Positions 32,645-41,627 of a stretch of DNA of 64,000 nucleotides are shown here, piece after piece. The position numbers and the translations under genes are program-made. The notes under the pieces were generated by a model, which made no database searches, was not told the DNA's origin, and saw only the letters and a list, made by a program, of their open reading frames with translations. This DNA is from Fen-1298 sp050015675 (lineage in GTDB: Bacteria > Bacteroidota > Ignavibacteria > UBA10030). Every line of letters begins with the position of its first letter. Positions within the stretch are counted from its first letter, which is position 1. The stretch covers positions 1 to 64,000 of the forward strand of contig JBEKAY010000015.1 of assembly GCA_050015675.1 (NCBI GenBank), written 5' to 3'.

Positions 32645-32693
32645 GGTGTCACGGTACGTCTGCCCCGTGTATTTTACGGGGGACCGTGACACC
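32645..32693. repeat. Strong 49-nt hairpin upstream of kaiC
   Basis: GGTGTCACGGT pairs with ACCGTGACACC, and inside it GTCTGCCCCGT faces ACGGGGGAC around GTATTTT. It lies about 150 bp before the kaiC start and 80 bp after the stop of the small gene at 32773. It could end or attenuate transcription running from promoter copy C into kaiC. Confidence 0.65.
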
Positions 32694-32772
32694 TATGTCG
32701 GATTTTGGGCCAACCTCGTTTAACTTCGCTGAATTGCGTTTTCAGACGGAGTTTGGATTGAGATAATAAACC

Positions 32773-32907
32773 TCAACTGTGTTCTTGACTGAGAAGTCCT
32801 TGATTCATTTTTTCATTTTTCTTCTCTCGTTTAGCCGCTTTTTTTTCTTTCATGGTTTTTGCCGGCTCTTTCTTAGAATTCTTTTTACTGTTTTGACTTT
32901 TACTCAT
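32773..32907 (-). CDS. Small Lys-rich protein
   Basis: This 44-aa ORF (MSKSQNSKKNSKKEPAKTMK then EKKAAKREKKNEKMNQ) has an AAAGGATAAAATC leader. It is almost wholly hydrophilic and basic. Similar tiny Lys/Glu proteins are common in Bacteroidota and have no assigned function. Promoter copy C lies 89 nt upstream, which supports it as a real gene. Confidence 0.6.
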   Translation of the reverse strand: MSKSQNSKKNSKKEPAKTMKEKKAAKREKKNEKMNQGLLSQEHS

Positions 32908-32996
32908 GATTTTATCCTTTTTATTTAGATGAAAATCCCCTACTGCATAAGGCAGTCTTCGTCATTCCTGTATTGATGACAAATTTCTATTGAATC

Positions 32997-33060
32997 ATAC
33001 TATCAGAAAGAAAAATATTGCACAATAGCCCGAAAGGATGAAAAAAGAATTAATTCTTTC
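32997..33060 (-). promoter_or_regulatory. Composite promoter/operator, copy C (upstream of the Lys-rich protein, possibly kaiCB)
   Basis: In gene sense: AAAGAATTAATTCT, TTTTTTCATCC, TTTCGGGCTATT, exactly 21 nt, then TAGTAT (33002-32997). The -10 box deviates (TAGTAT for TATACT) but the spacing is kept. Confidence 0.7.
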
Positions 33061-33173
33061 AGACAACAAAACTGATCTTTTGTACATAGAGGATAGACGA
33101 TGAACTACCGTGTTTGGATTGGTACTCAGAAAAGTACGAGGAAGCGCATACACAATATGCGCAAGCATTGCAC

Positions 33174-34550
33174 TCAAAATCCGACAACATCCCGCACTGC
33201 GATTCGAAGCGCGAACCATGCAAACTGGATGAACGGATCATCCGGCTGCCGAGTATATTTCACTTGACCGATCTTCATTGAACCCGATTTATCCGGCACA
33301 TTGGTCTTGAGGATCTTAAATTTGTTGGCAATGAACGTTTTGATACCATTAGAAAAGCCTTTTTCGCTTCCAGTCTGTCTATTAATGGCTGCAAGTTTCA
33401 AGTCATTGTAGACACCCCGCAAGGTACCGCTGGCGCGTCCCGAAACAACATTGACATCGAATGTTGCCTCCTGAAGGACCCCTGACTTGATGCGCATCTG
33501 ATCGGATATCTCAAGCATTGAATTGAGCGGGCTGAGTTCCATTTTGCTCAGTGAACCAGAGTAATGGAACGAGAACTCCGGCGATGCGACAGGAATTCTC
33601 ATAAGCACTTTCATCGTCCCGGCATTCACGAACTTCGCTTGTGCATGAATGACTAAAACGGCGTCACGGCCGCCATGATTGGCAATTCCTTCTGCCAACA
33701 CCTGCATGTTATCAAACGTTACGAAAGCCGGCTTCGCACCGAGCACAAACCCCTCACCGTACTTCAGCCATCCGTTCATGAAACTCAGGCTATCGACCTG
33801 CAGGGTTTCCTTTATCGAAGCAAGAATTTCGTTTGGCATGAAAGGACCTGCAGTGTCTCTGCTGTCAGGTTTGAACTTGTTAACCAGAATGTCGAGGAGT
33901 GCATCATGAATGTGGACGGAACGGGCACGGTAGCTCTTCCCTTGCAGTAAGTCGAGACATGCCAATCCCATCACGCTGATTTGCGGTGTTACAATGCTCA
34001 ATCGTGTTCTTCTGAAATTACTTTCTCTGAAGAATTCATCATCGTCTACCAACGGATGAACCTTTAATGATTCAGCCACAATTTCTGAATCTGGGACTGA
34101 TACACGCAGCCGTTTACAGAGAAATTTATAGCGCGACTTCGTGAGATTCAGCATGATATCCTGTGCCTCTACAATAGAGTTGGCAAAGTCATTGGGTGCA
34201 AGACTTCCTCCCCAGAGAAGATGCAACCAGTGGATCCCGCCCACTGAGAACTGACCCATCTGGTTCGAGAATGTGCCATCGACTGCTCTCAGCGCAACTG
34301 AGTCAAATCCGAATTTGTTCTTTAAGACGTTGTAATTCATGTCGGCGATTCGTATCGAGTACGCGGGATACACCTCAGCAAAAGCTTTTGTAATCCTGGG
34401 CTTGATGAATCTGTTCACAAGGGGATCAGAGAAGAGCAGGAGAGCCAGCGCGCAGATAAGCACTATTGCACCTACGGCAAAGCCCGCATACAACGCTACT
34501 TTTAACAGCGACAGCTTTCGTCGATCAGTTGGTGGATGCTCATTTTGCAT
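33174..34550 (-). CDS. DUF748/AsmA-like membrane-anchored protein
   Basis: This 458-aa protein begins at an ATG at 34550, has one N-terminal TM helix (about 15-37, VALYAGFAVGAIVLICALALLLF) and a large periplasmic beta-rich region. The latter includes YSIRIADMNYNVLKNKFGFDS, MQVLAEGIANHGGRDAV and a final QVKYTRQPDDPFIQFAWF. The pattern is that of DUF748/AsmA-type proteins, now linked with lipid transport between membranes. It lies 90 bp upstream (in coordinates) of an oppositely unrelated LysE gene transcribed first. Family call is tentative. Confidence 0.55.
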   Translation of the reverse strand: MQNEHPPTDRRKLSLLKVALYAGFAVGAIVLICALALLLFSDPLVNRFIKPRITKAFAEVYPAYSIRIADMNYNVLKNKFGFDSVALRAVDGTFSNQMGQFSVGGIHWLHLLWGGSLAPNDFANSIVEAQDIMLNLTKSRYKFLCKRLRVSVPDSEIVAESLKVHPLVDDDEFFRESNFRRTRLSIVTPQISVMGLACLDLLQGKSYRARSVHIHDALLDILVNKFKPDSRDTAGPFMPNEILASIKETLQVDSLSFMNGWLKYGEGFVLGAKPAFVTFDNMQVLAEGIANHGGRDAVLVIHAQAKFVNAGTMKVLMRIPVASPEFSFHYSGSLSKMELSPLNSMLEISDQMRIKSGVLQEATFDVNVVSGRASGTLRGVYNDLKLAAINRQTGSEKGFSNGIKTFIANKFKILKTNVPDKSGSMKIGQVKYTRQPDDPFIQFAWFALRIAVRDVVGF

Positions 34551-34640
34551 ATTTTCTATCACTTTGCTTTCTTTCTCACGATCGCAATGCACATGCTTTT
34601 CTTAAAGGTGTGTACAGAAAAAGATTGACGGATGTAAATG

Positions 34641-35252
34641 TCATATCAAACTCACGAGGGCAGCAATCCCCGATAGAATGATCAAGACGCCGGAAATCCT
34701 ATTGACCCATGTGAGTCCACCTGCGTCTAACTTTTTTCTGAATAATGTAGCAACGTAACCGAGCGTCAAAAACCATAAACTCGAACCTGTAAACACTCCG
34801 AGAACAAGAATGCACGCTGAAATGATACTAAGCCTATGTCCCAGCCCAAAGGCAGCGAACACAGCAATAAAGGCAAAGATAGTCATTGGATTGGTAAGTG
34901 CGAGGAGAAAGGCGGAGATGTACGATCCCAACATTCCCTTGTTGTCGGAGGGGATTTTAGGGACTTTGCGCTTTGCACGAAATGTCCTTATTCCAAGATA
35001 CAAGAGTAATCCTCCTCCAACCAAACTTACCCAAAAGTGCTGGCCGGTGATCATATCCGAAATAAACGTGAGCCCGAACGCAGCGATACTGCCGTACAGC
35101 GAATCTGCGGTTGCAGCTCCAAGGCCGATGATCAGGCCGCGTGTGTGCCCCTCAGCCAGTGTCTTGCGGATGCACATTATTCCAATCGGTCCTATAGGCA
35201 CCGCCATCGCAAATCCAATAATCAGTCCTTTGAGGAAAAAAATCGGTTCCAT
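34641..35252 (-). CDS. LysE family exporter
   Basis: This 203-aa membrane protein (MEPIFFLKGLIIGFAMAVPIG start) has GPIGIMCIRKTLAEGHTRGLIIGLGAATADSLYG, the LysE/RhtB signature, and a second repeat with ALTNPMTIFAFIAVF. It has about six TM segments. The family exports amino acids or similar small molecules. The ATG at 35252 removes a non-conserved 13-residue lead. Confidence 0.85.
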   Translation of the reverse strand: MEPIFFLKGLIIGFAMAVPIGPIGIMCIRKTLAEGHTRGLIIGLGAATADSLYGSIAAFGLTFISDMITGQHFWVSLVGGGLLLYLGIRTFRAKRKVPKIPSDNKGMLGSYISAFLLALTNPMTIFAFIAVFAAFGLGHRLSIISACILVLGVFTGSSLWFLTLGYVATLFRKKLDAGGLTWVNRISGVLIILSGIAALVSLI

Positions 35253-35297
35253 ACAACAATCTTTCAATTCAATTTGTGTACCATGATTCACACATTC

Positions 35298-36161
35298 CTA
35301 TTTCAAAAAATCTGGCTGCCATTTTACGGCTATCCCTGTCGCTACGGATGAAGAATACAATCCTAATGAGATGTTTTTGTCTTGGAAACGATGAAGTTCG
35401 GGAATAAGTATGCCGCACAATGCCCCTACTCCCATACCAACCATCACATCGGAAGGAAAATGCGCGAGCGATTTCACTCTAAAATATCCCTCAATAAGTG
35501 GAGGAATTAACGCTGCGCCGTATAAAAGATATTTATTGTTTCCTATTCCAGGATTATAATCACTATACACTTTTGCCATAAAGAAAGTGGATGCCGTGAC
35601 AACTGCCTCATGGCCGCTGTAGAATGAATTCCGGTTATTGGCTGATTTTCTCTGGTCATAACTAAGTTGATCATAGTATGCGATAGGCCGGATTCTATTT
35701 TGAAAATTAACCCCGAGAGGACTCCATTCATAAATATTAGGGGTGATCGACATGGTTTCCATATACATGAGTAACACGTCAACCCAATCCTGTTTGATCT
35801 GTTTATCAAACATGAGAAAAACCGGAAGAACAACAGTAGCCGCAACGCCATAATCTGAATACTTTGCAAAGACATCTATTTTAGAAGGGTCTTGATCAAA
35901 AGCCCAGCTATCAATACCGTTAAAGATACTTTTGTTCAATGCCTGTATTTCTAAAGGAGTCAACTCTGATTTGTGAAATACCAGTCCTTCTCCCAGATAA
36001 TTTGCCGACAATCCAACGCCAATGATGGTGCCTGTTACCCAATAATTAACATGATAAGGATGGAATGAAGAATCACGTGCAGAAGATTGAGAATACACCT
36101 GTTGAGCTAAACAGATACCCAAATACGCAAGAATAATAAATCTACATCGATAAGTTTTCAT
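35298..36161 (-). CDS. Secreted PAP2 superfamily phosphatase
   Basis: This 287-aa protein has a signal peptide (MKTYRCRFIILAYLGICLAQQ) followed by a PAP2-like core with NSFYSGHEA (SGH motif) and KSLAHFPSDVMVGMGVGALCG (HxxxSD, catalytic His). The first motif (K..RP) is less clear. PAP2 enzymes dephosphorylate lipid or isoprenoid phosphates in the periplasm. It lies between the AI-2E transporter and the LysE gene, all on the minus strand. Confidence 0.75.
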   Translation of the reverse strand: MKTYRCRFIILAYLGICLAQQVYSQSSARDSSFHPYHVNYWVTGTIIGVGLSANYLGEGLVFHKSELTPLEIQALNKSIFNGIDSWAFDQDPSKIDVFAKYSDYGVAATVVLPVFLMFDKQIKQDWVDVLLMYMETMSITPNIYEWSPLGVNFQNRIRPIAYYDQLSYDQRKSANNRNSFYSGHEAVVTASTFFMAKVYSDYNPGIGNNKYLLYGAALIPPLIEGYFRVKSLAHFPSDVMVGMGVGALCGILIPELHRFQDKNISLGLYSSSVATGIAVKWQPDFLK

Positions 36162-36224
36162 GATTCCGATCTCATATTTATTAAAACTAAATAATATCAC
36201 CTGCCGTAATATTTTTTTTAAATT

Positions 36225-37304
36225 TCAAGTATCGGAATGGATCTTCTTTTTCGACACAGGTGGAATACTCTCGGCGGGCTTTTCCGAGTCGAGCAACACT
36301 GCTATCCATCGTGTACTTTCATTATTCTGAAAGGCAAACTTCAAGGTCATTGTAAACGGAATGCATAGAATCACACCGATCGGACCAAGGAGGCCTCCCC
36401 AAAAAATCAGGGAGAGAAAGACGACCAAGGTAGACAATCCAAGTTTCCTTCCCATAAGCCGCGGCTCGACCACGTTTCCGAGTGTGAAGCCAACGGCAAG
36501 ATAACCGGCAGCAACAAGCGCAGCAGGTCCGGGACCGAGTTGAATGAGCGCCAGTACCACCGGAGGAATGGAGGCAATAATTTGGCCCAGATTGGGTATA
36601 AAGTGGAGCAGAAATGCTATGAAACCCCACAGGATGGGAAAGTCTACACCGAGAATGATCAACCATACCGTCAGTATAGCTGCAGCGGCGAAACTAATGA
36701 TCGTCTTGATGATCATGTATCGCTGGATATCATTGACAAACTTCGTGAACTGTGGAAAGGCAAGATGAGGCTCACCGTATATAGAACGGAGCTTGATGGG
36801 AAAGCTTGATGCCTCAAGAAGAATAAATGTTACCGTGAGCAGGATCAGCACGACGTTGGAAAACACTGATCCCATCTCTGAGAGCAAGCCAAAAAAAAGA
36901 CCCAAGATCGGCCCCGGATTGAGATATTCAAGCAGGACCGAGTCAGTGACGACAATATGCTTGCTTGCCAACAGGGGCTGGAGCGCCAAGACTTGCTCAT
37001 GTAGGCGTTTCTGATAGAAAGGCAATGCATTAGAAAAGGTGTTGAGAGACGTTCCTACCACAACACCTATAATCAGCAGAAGAGTAATCATACCTGCCAT
37101 GACAATCATTACTGCTGCGAAAGAATGAATCCGTTTCTGTCCTAGCCAGAGTACCGGCGGCGTGCCAAGGAGAGCAAGGAACACAGAGACAAGGAACAAT
37201 GCAACAATCGACTGTGCTTGATTGACACCATAGATGATGATCACGATCGCTGCTGCGATAACGAGGAAGCGCGTTCCGTTGATAACGTCACTTTGTTTAG
37301 GCAT
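36225..37304 (-). CDS. AI-2E family transporter
   Basis: This 359-aa polytopic protein starts MPKQSDVING with an AAAGGGT RBS. It has about eight TM helices and the family pattern VDFPILWGFIAFLLHFIPNLGQIIASIPP, EPRLMGRKLGLSTLVVFLSLIFWG and GPIGVILCIPFT. Members are AI-2E/TqsA-like permeases that move signals, ions or other small molecules; the substrate is unknown. The C-terminal tail is polar. Confidence 0.88.
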   Translation of the reverse strand: MPKQSDVINGTRFLVIAAAIVIIIYGVNQAQSIVALFLVSVFLALLGTPPVLWLGQKRIHSFAAVMIVMAGMITLLLIIGVVVGTSLNTFSNALPFYQKRLHEQVLALQPLLASKHIVVTDSVLLEYLNPGPILGLFFGLLSEMGSVFSNVVLILLTVTFILLEASSFPIKLRSIYGEPHLAFPQFTKFVNDIQRYMIIKTIISFAAAAILTVWLIILGVDFPILWGFIAFLLHFIPNLGQIIASIPPVVLALIQLGPGPAALVAAGYLAVGFTLGNVVEPRLMGRKLGLSTLVVFLSLIFWGGLLGPIGVILCIPFTMTLKFAFQNNESTRWIAVLLDSEKPAESIPPVSKKKIHSDT

Positions 37305-37378
37305 AAACACCCTTTCTTTCTTCACTCATAACTCGAATATATCCCAACTCCACATGTGACTTCTTTTGTCTTCATATG

Positions 37379-37882
37379 TTATCCTGCAACTCGTACTTGA
37401 GCAGGGCGCAGTAGTTCATTATTCCACAGATAGCCGCGACGCAGTTCATCAACAACAATTCCCGGTTCACTATGTTCATGTTTCACCATTGCCACAGCTT
37501 CATGCAGATTATGGTCGAATGACGTGCCGACACTTTCGAAAGGGAGAACTCCGTGCGTTGCCAACAATGCAAGAAATTTTTGATGGATGATGTGCACTCC
37601 TTTCACAAAAGGCTGCTTCGCGTCGTGTGCGCTCTTCAACGCTTTTTCTATATCGTCGACGATGTCTAACATGGGAAGCAACATTCCCCGTTTACTTTCC
37701 TCGGCAATCTTGTTGCCGTCACGCTCAATGCGGCGACGATAATTCTTGAAGTCCGCCAACGTGCGCAGGTTTCGGTCACGCTCATGTAGTAGCTCTTCTT
37801 GCAATTCCTGGACTTCTATCGCCCAATCAGCAGGCGGCAGCAGGTTCTGTTCGTTCTCGTTTTCGTGTACGGGTATTTCCAT
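37379..37882 (-). CDS. grpE: GrpE nucleotide exchange factor
   Basis: This 167-aa protein has an N-terminal long helix (residues about 20-65, EVQELQEELLHERDRNLRTLADFKNYRRR) and the C-terminal beta-wing (LLPMLDIVDDIEKAL, FESVGTSFDHNLHEAVAMV, GIVVDELRRGYLWNNELLRPAQVRVA). It releases ADP from DnaK. The ATG at 37882 with an AAGGTGC RBS is preferred over a TTG one codon earlier. dnaK and a cysteine-rich dnaJ are not adjacent, so this may be a secondary grpE that works with the CbpA-type protein at 29364. Confidence 0.9.
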   Translation of the reverse strand: MEIPVHENENEQNLLPPADWAIEVQELQEELLHERDRNLRTLADFKNYRRRIERDGNKIAEESKRGMLLPMLDIVDDIEKALKSAHDAKQPFVKGVHIIHQKFLALLATHGVLPFESVGTSFDHNLHEAVAMVKHEHSEPGIVVDELRRGYLWNNELLRPAQVRVAG

Positions 37883-37929
37883 CAAGCACCTTTATTATTG
37901 TTCGCCAACTTCCGTTTTGTGGAATTGGT

Positions 37930-38370
37930 TCAGGATTTTTCTTCTTCCTTTTTTTCTTTTATCTCCTCAACCAGTTCAGTATATTCTTTTGAAAGTTCGG
38001 TTATCTCGGCTTCTGTTTTTTCTTCTGCATTAATTACCGCATTGTTTGCAGACTTGTGTGATGCGACAAGTTCATTTAATTTTAAATGAAGCGAGGCGGA
38101 GAAATGAATGAATGATTTTTGAATAATAAACAAATATAAAAACGTGACACCGAGAATTACATCTCCGATGGCGGAATGAATATCTTGAGTGTAAAACCGC
38201 TTGTTGGCGAGCCAGAATATTACCGTGCCTAAGGCAATAATAAACGTGATGGAATTGCCGAGTATGGCAGTAGCGATGGAGGTAAGTTTTTCAAAACCTC
38301 TTTCCATATGCCTGAATAGATTTTTATAATTATCTGTCTTTATTTTTTTTATAGTCATTGTTCGCATCAT
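37930..38370 (-). CDS. Low-affinity iron permease-like membrane protein
   Basis: This 146-aa protein carries two hydrophobic segments (about 38-56 and 66-85) in the context FEKLTSIATAILGNSITFIIALGTVIFWL and IGDVILGVTFLYLFIIQ, followed by HLKLNELVASHKSANNA and a Glu/Lys-rich tail. This matches the PF04120 low-affinity iron permease family, whose bacterial members are small inner-membrane proteins of uncertain function. Confidence 0.72.
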   Translation of the reverse strand: MMRTMTIKKIKTDNYKNLFRHMERGFEKLTSIATAILGNSITFIIALGTVIFWLANKRFYTQDIHSAIGDVILGVTFLYLFIIQKSFIHFSASLHLKLNELVASHKSANNAVINAEEKTEAEITELSKEYTELVEEIKEKKEEEKS

Positions 38371-38429
38371 TCAATTACTATTTCATTGTTCGTGTAAGAT
38401 GAATTTGCAGAATATTCTTCATGAGCAAT

Positions 38430-39440
38430 TCAGTTAACTTTCACAAGCTGTTTACCAAGATTATCTCCCGCAAACAATCCGATGAAAGCTTTTGGTGCAT
38501 TGTCCAATCCCTCGATAACATTTTCGGCATACTTCAGTTTCTTTTCCTTCAACCATTTAGCCAATTGACGTATTCCCTCGTCGAATCGGTTTGCATAATT
38601 ACGTACAATGAACCCTTTCATGAGGGCACTAACCGTGAGCAAGCGAGGCTGGAGTCGAGGACCCATAGTAATTTGTGTTTCGTTGTATAAGGATATTTGT
38701 CCACACAAAGGAATTCGGGCGTTATTGTTGATCAAAGAAATGACTGCGTCTGAGATGTCACCACCAACATTATCAAAGTAAATGTCAACGCCATTCGGAC
38801 AAGCTTCCTTTAACGCTTTTCTCAGATGAGGAACAGTTTTATAATTGATTGCGATATCAAATCCCAATTCATCAATCAAGTACTTGGTTTTTCTATCAGA
38901 GCCTGCAATACCGACAACACGACAACCATGGATCTTGGCTATCTGCCCTACGATCATTCCTACTGCACCCGCCGCGCCAGAGACAACGACCGTTTCACCT
39001 GACTTTGGCTGTCCAATATCCAACAATCCGAAATATGCAGTAAGCCCGGGCATTCCCAGCACTCCCAGTGCTGTACTCACCGGGGCTAATTCAGGATTTA
39101 TCTTCCGCACTTCTTTTTCGCCGGCTACAGAGTAATCCTGCCAACCAAGATTTCCGATTACGAAATCCCCTTTGACAAAGTTATTTGATTTTGACTCAAC
39201 GACCTCTCCGACAATTCCTCCATTTAGAACTTCGTTTAGCTGAAAAGGCGCAACATAGGATTTTCGACCATTCATCCTGCCTCTCATGTAAGGATCAACG
39301 GAAAGAAATCGTGTTCGTAATAATACCTGTCCGTTCATCGGTTGAGGTATTGCGGATGTAACCATCTTAAAACAACTCTCATTCGGTATTCCGACTGGTC
39401 TCTTGACCAACAGGATTTGTCTATTGATTTGTTGTTGCAC
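38430..39440 (-). CDS. NADP-dependent enone/quinone reductase (MDR family)
   Basis: This 336-aa protein starts at a GTG (39440) with a GGAGA site 5 nt upstream; an in-frame ATG ten codons earlier has no RBS. It has the leukotriene B4 dehydrogenase/CurA pattern: RFLSVDPYMRGRM, LGMPGLTAYFGLLDIGQPKSGETVVVSGAAGAVGMIVGQIAK, a nucleotide site with SDRKTKYL, and YFDNVGGDISDAV. There is no zinc site. It should reduce alpha,beta-unsaturated ketones or quinones with NADPH. It lies close to an Old Yellow Enzyme gene with related chemistry. Confidence 0.88.
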   Translation of the reverse strand: MQQQINRQILLVKRPVGIPNESCFKMVTSAIPQPMNGQVLLRTRFLSVDPYMRGRMNGRKSYVAPFQLNEVLNGGIVGEVVESKSNNFVKGDFVIGNLGWQDYSVAGEKEVRKINPELAPVSTALGVLGMPGLTAYFGLLDIGQPKSGETVVVSGAAGAVGMIVGQIAKIHGCRVVGIAGSDRKTKYLIDELGFDIAINYKTVPHLRKALKEACPNGVDIYFDNVGGDISDAVISLINNNARIPLCGQISLYNETQITMGPRLQPRLLTVSALMKGFIVRNYANRFDEGIRQLAKWLKEKKLKYAENVIEGLDNAPKAFIGLFAGDNLGKQLVKVN

Positions 39441-39571
39441 TGTATCTCCATAACAAGTTGAAAGTATCAACGAATGTTATTGTAAAAATGTTGTCGGATT
39501 CTCTTATTGTCTCTTGTTTTTTCACTAACAAACAGGCATCCTTTTTATTTCAACAAGCCAGAAGTGTTTCC

Positions 39572-40231
39572 TTATTTAATCAGAACAAGTTTCCTGATGT
39601 CTGTAAATGACCCGGTTTGCAATCTATAGAAATACACTCCACTCGGCAGAACTGCAGCATTCCATATCTTCGAGTAATTGCCGGCCGCCATGTTTTCACT
39701 CACGATAGTCGCCATTTCCTGTCCTGTCAGGTTATACACTTTTATCGAAATATAGGTTTGAAATGGAATATCAAACGAAATCGTTGTTGTTGGATTGAAC
39801 GGATTCGGAAAGTTCTGCCCAAGCTTGAAAGCATTGGGTCGTAAAGAAGTCTGATCATTTTCTATACCTGTGGCTTTGGACGCAGTGAACGATCCTGTCA
39901 TCCCTATAGAAAAATGGAAATCGCATTGATACAAATATGCCCCTGCAACAGTGACAGGACATGTGAATACGCTGCCGGAGGCCTGATGAAAGCTTGATGC
40001 ACCGGCGGGAACACTCGTCGAACTCAGCGGATGCATGACGAAATCGCCCTGCCACATAACCGTGTCGCCTACGGAAACATTTAAAGAATTGGGTGAATAA
40101 GTAAATCCAAACGTACCACCGAACTGGATGACATGTGTTGTTGCGTGTGCTGTAGTGACAACAGCGAGTAACACCACGACCCATAGAATCGATGTTGTTC
40201 TCTGAAATACTGAGATGGATTGTGTTTTCAT
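39572..40231 (-). CDS. Secreted cupredoxin-like protein with T9SS tail
   Basis: This 219-aa protein has an AGAAAGGATTT RBS, signal peptide (about 1-32) and a cupredoxin domain (about 33-125: FGFTYSPNSLNVSVGDTVMW). Copper ligands are visible as His in DFVMHPLSS and Cys, His and Met in YQCDFHFSIGM (C-x2-H-x4-M), a plastocyanin-type type I site. A type IX sorting domain follows (NFPNPFNPTTTISFDIP ... GVYFYRLQTG ... RKLVLIK). It is probably a surface or secreted electron-transfer or copper protein. It is 50 bp downstream of the OYE gene and probably co-transcribed with it. Confidence 0.85.
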   Translation of the reverse strand: MKTQSISVFQRTTSILWVVVLLAVVTTAHATTHVIQFGGTFGFTYSPNSLNVSVGDTVMWQGDFVMHPLSSTSVPAGASSFHQASGSVFTCPVTVAGAYLYQCDFHFSIGMTGSFTASKATGIENDQTSLRPNAFKLGQNFPNPFNPTTTISFDIPFQTYISIKVYNLTGQEMATIVSENMAAGNYSKIWNAAVLPSGVYFYRLQTGSFTDIRKLVLIK

Positions 40232-40281
40232 GATAAATCCTTTCTGAATTGGTTTGTTAGTTATTCGATCGTTTGATGAGA

Positions 40282-41370
40282 TCACGTAACATACTTAGGA
40301 TAGTCTGTATATCCCTTTTCACCCGGAGTATAAAATGTATTCGTATCAAGTTCTTTTGAAAGCGGCCAACTATGAACGAATCGTTCGACGAGATCAGGAT
40401 TATTAATAAATGGCCTACCGAATGTGATAAGGTCCGCAAGGCCTCCCTGTAATTCGTTTTCAGCGCGCTCCTTTGTATATCCACCACCAAGAATAATTGT
40501 ACCGTGAAATCTTTCGCGGATCGCTTTTTTCATATCGATGGGCACTTCCGGCGCTCCCATACTGCTATGGTCCACTACATGGATATATAGTATCTCCATT
40601 CGATTGATCTGTTCCGCAAGATATTTATATGTGTTTTCGATTTCAGGATAGGGAGGCATATCGCTTGCTACACCATACGGCGATAAGCGAATACCGACTC
40701 TCTCCTTTCCAATTGCTTTCACTGCGCCGCCTACTACTTCCAACAGGAAACGGCAACGGTTTTCTACGCTGCCCCCATAGTTATCGTTTCTTCTATTACT
40801 CACAGGAGACAAAAATTGTTCTAACAAATATCCGTTTGCACCGTGAAGTTCTATACCATCAAACCCTACTTTTATTGCGTTCGTTGCAGCAGAAATGTAT
40901 TCTTGTTTAGTATGTTCTATTTCTTCAATGGTCATTTCTTTGGGGATCGGGAAATCCTGCAACCCTTGAGCATCTGTCCATATTTGTCCGGCTGGCTTAA
41001 CAGCAGATGGTGCAATAATTTTTGCATGTTCGAGCATATTCGCAGAATGACTGATGCGTCCGGTATGCATGAGCTGAACAAATATTTTTCCGTCATTGGC
41101 ATGCACGGCATTTGTGATTTTCTTCCAACCTTCCACTTGTGCTCCGCTAAAGATACCGGGGATTCTGGCATACCCGAGACCGTTCGGCGAAGGAGATGTC
41201 CCTTCGGTAATTATGAGTCCTGCAGCAGCACGCTGTCCATAGAATTCAGCCATTAAGTCGTTTGGAATATTACTCACTGCACGAGAGCGTGTCATAGGTG
41301 CCATAACGATTCGATTTTTTAGCTCAATGTTACCCAGTTTATACGGGCTTAATAATTCAACGTTTTTCAT
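40282..41370 (-). CDS. Old Yellow Enzyme family alkene reductase
   Basis: This 362-aa FMN-dependent TIM-barrel protein has NIELKNRIVMAPMTRSRA, DAGKIF-type VQLMHTGRISH, the substrate/flavin motif FDGIELHGANGYLLEQFLSP, SNRRNDNYGGSVENRCRFLLEVV and GGGYTKERAENEL. It is the NemA/xenobiotic reductase class, which reduces activated alkenes or nitro compounds with NAD(P)H. A GAGAGG RBS precedes the ATG. Promoter copy D lies about 167 nt upstream, giving a long leader. Such enzymes are typical electrophile/oxidative stress genes. Confidence 0.9.
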   Translation of the reverse strand: MKNVELLSPYKLGNIELKNRIVMAPMTRSRAVSNIPNDLMAEFYGQRAAAGLIITEGTSPSPNGLGYARIPGIFSGAQVEGWKKITNAVHANDGKIFVQLMHTGRISHSANMLEHAKIIAPSAVKPAGQIWTDAQGLQDFPIPKEMTIEEIEHTKQEYISAATNAIKVGFDGIELHGANGYLLEQFLSPVSNRRNDNYGGSVENRCRFLLEVVGGAVKAIGKERVGIRLSPYGVASDMPPYPEIENTYKYLAEQINRMEILYIHVVDHSSMGAPEVPIDMKKAIRERFHGTIILGGGYTKERAENELQGGLADLITFGRPFINNPDLVERFVHSWPLSKELDTNTFYTPGEKGYTDYPKYVT

Positions 41371-41537
41371 TTTACCTCTCCTTGATAAATAGTATATACA
41401 TCACATTTAGTTGGAACAAGAACTGGTTTATGATTTTCCGAGAAACACGACGGAATCATTTTCTATAACTATCCATTTTTTATATCTGTTAAATCTCGGT
41501 CGATGAAGGGATGAAATACTCCCCTCAACTATTAATA

Positions 41538-41602
41538 AGTATATTAACAACTACGCTGAGAAGTAATAGCCCGAAAGGATGAAAGGGGAGTTAATCCTTT
41601 TT
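41538..41602 (-). promoter_or_regulatory. Composite promoter/operator, copy D (upstream of OYE)
   Basis: In gene sense: AAAAGGATTAACTCCCC, TTTCATCC, TTTCGGGCTATT, exactly 21 nt, then TATACT (41543-41538). The early leader repeats TTTCATCCCTTCATCGACCG at the same distance as in copy B (68 bp between the TTTCATC cores in both). It is arranged back to back with copy E. Confidence 0.78.
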
Positions 41603-41627
41603 AGGAGAGTATAAAAGAACTTGGCAC

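Noticed and set aside
32520..32723. 67-codon plus-strand ORF upstream of kaiC
   Set aside because: Its second half is the 49-nt hairpin; no RBS or protein-like pattern.
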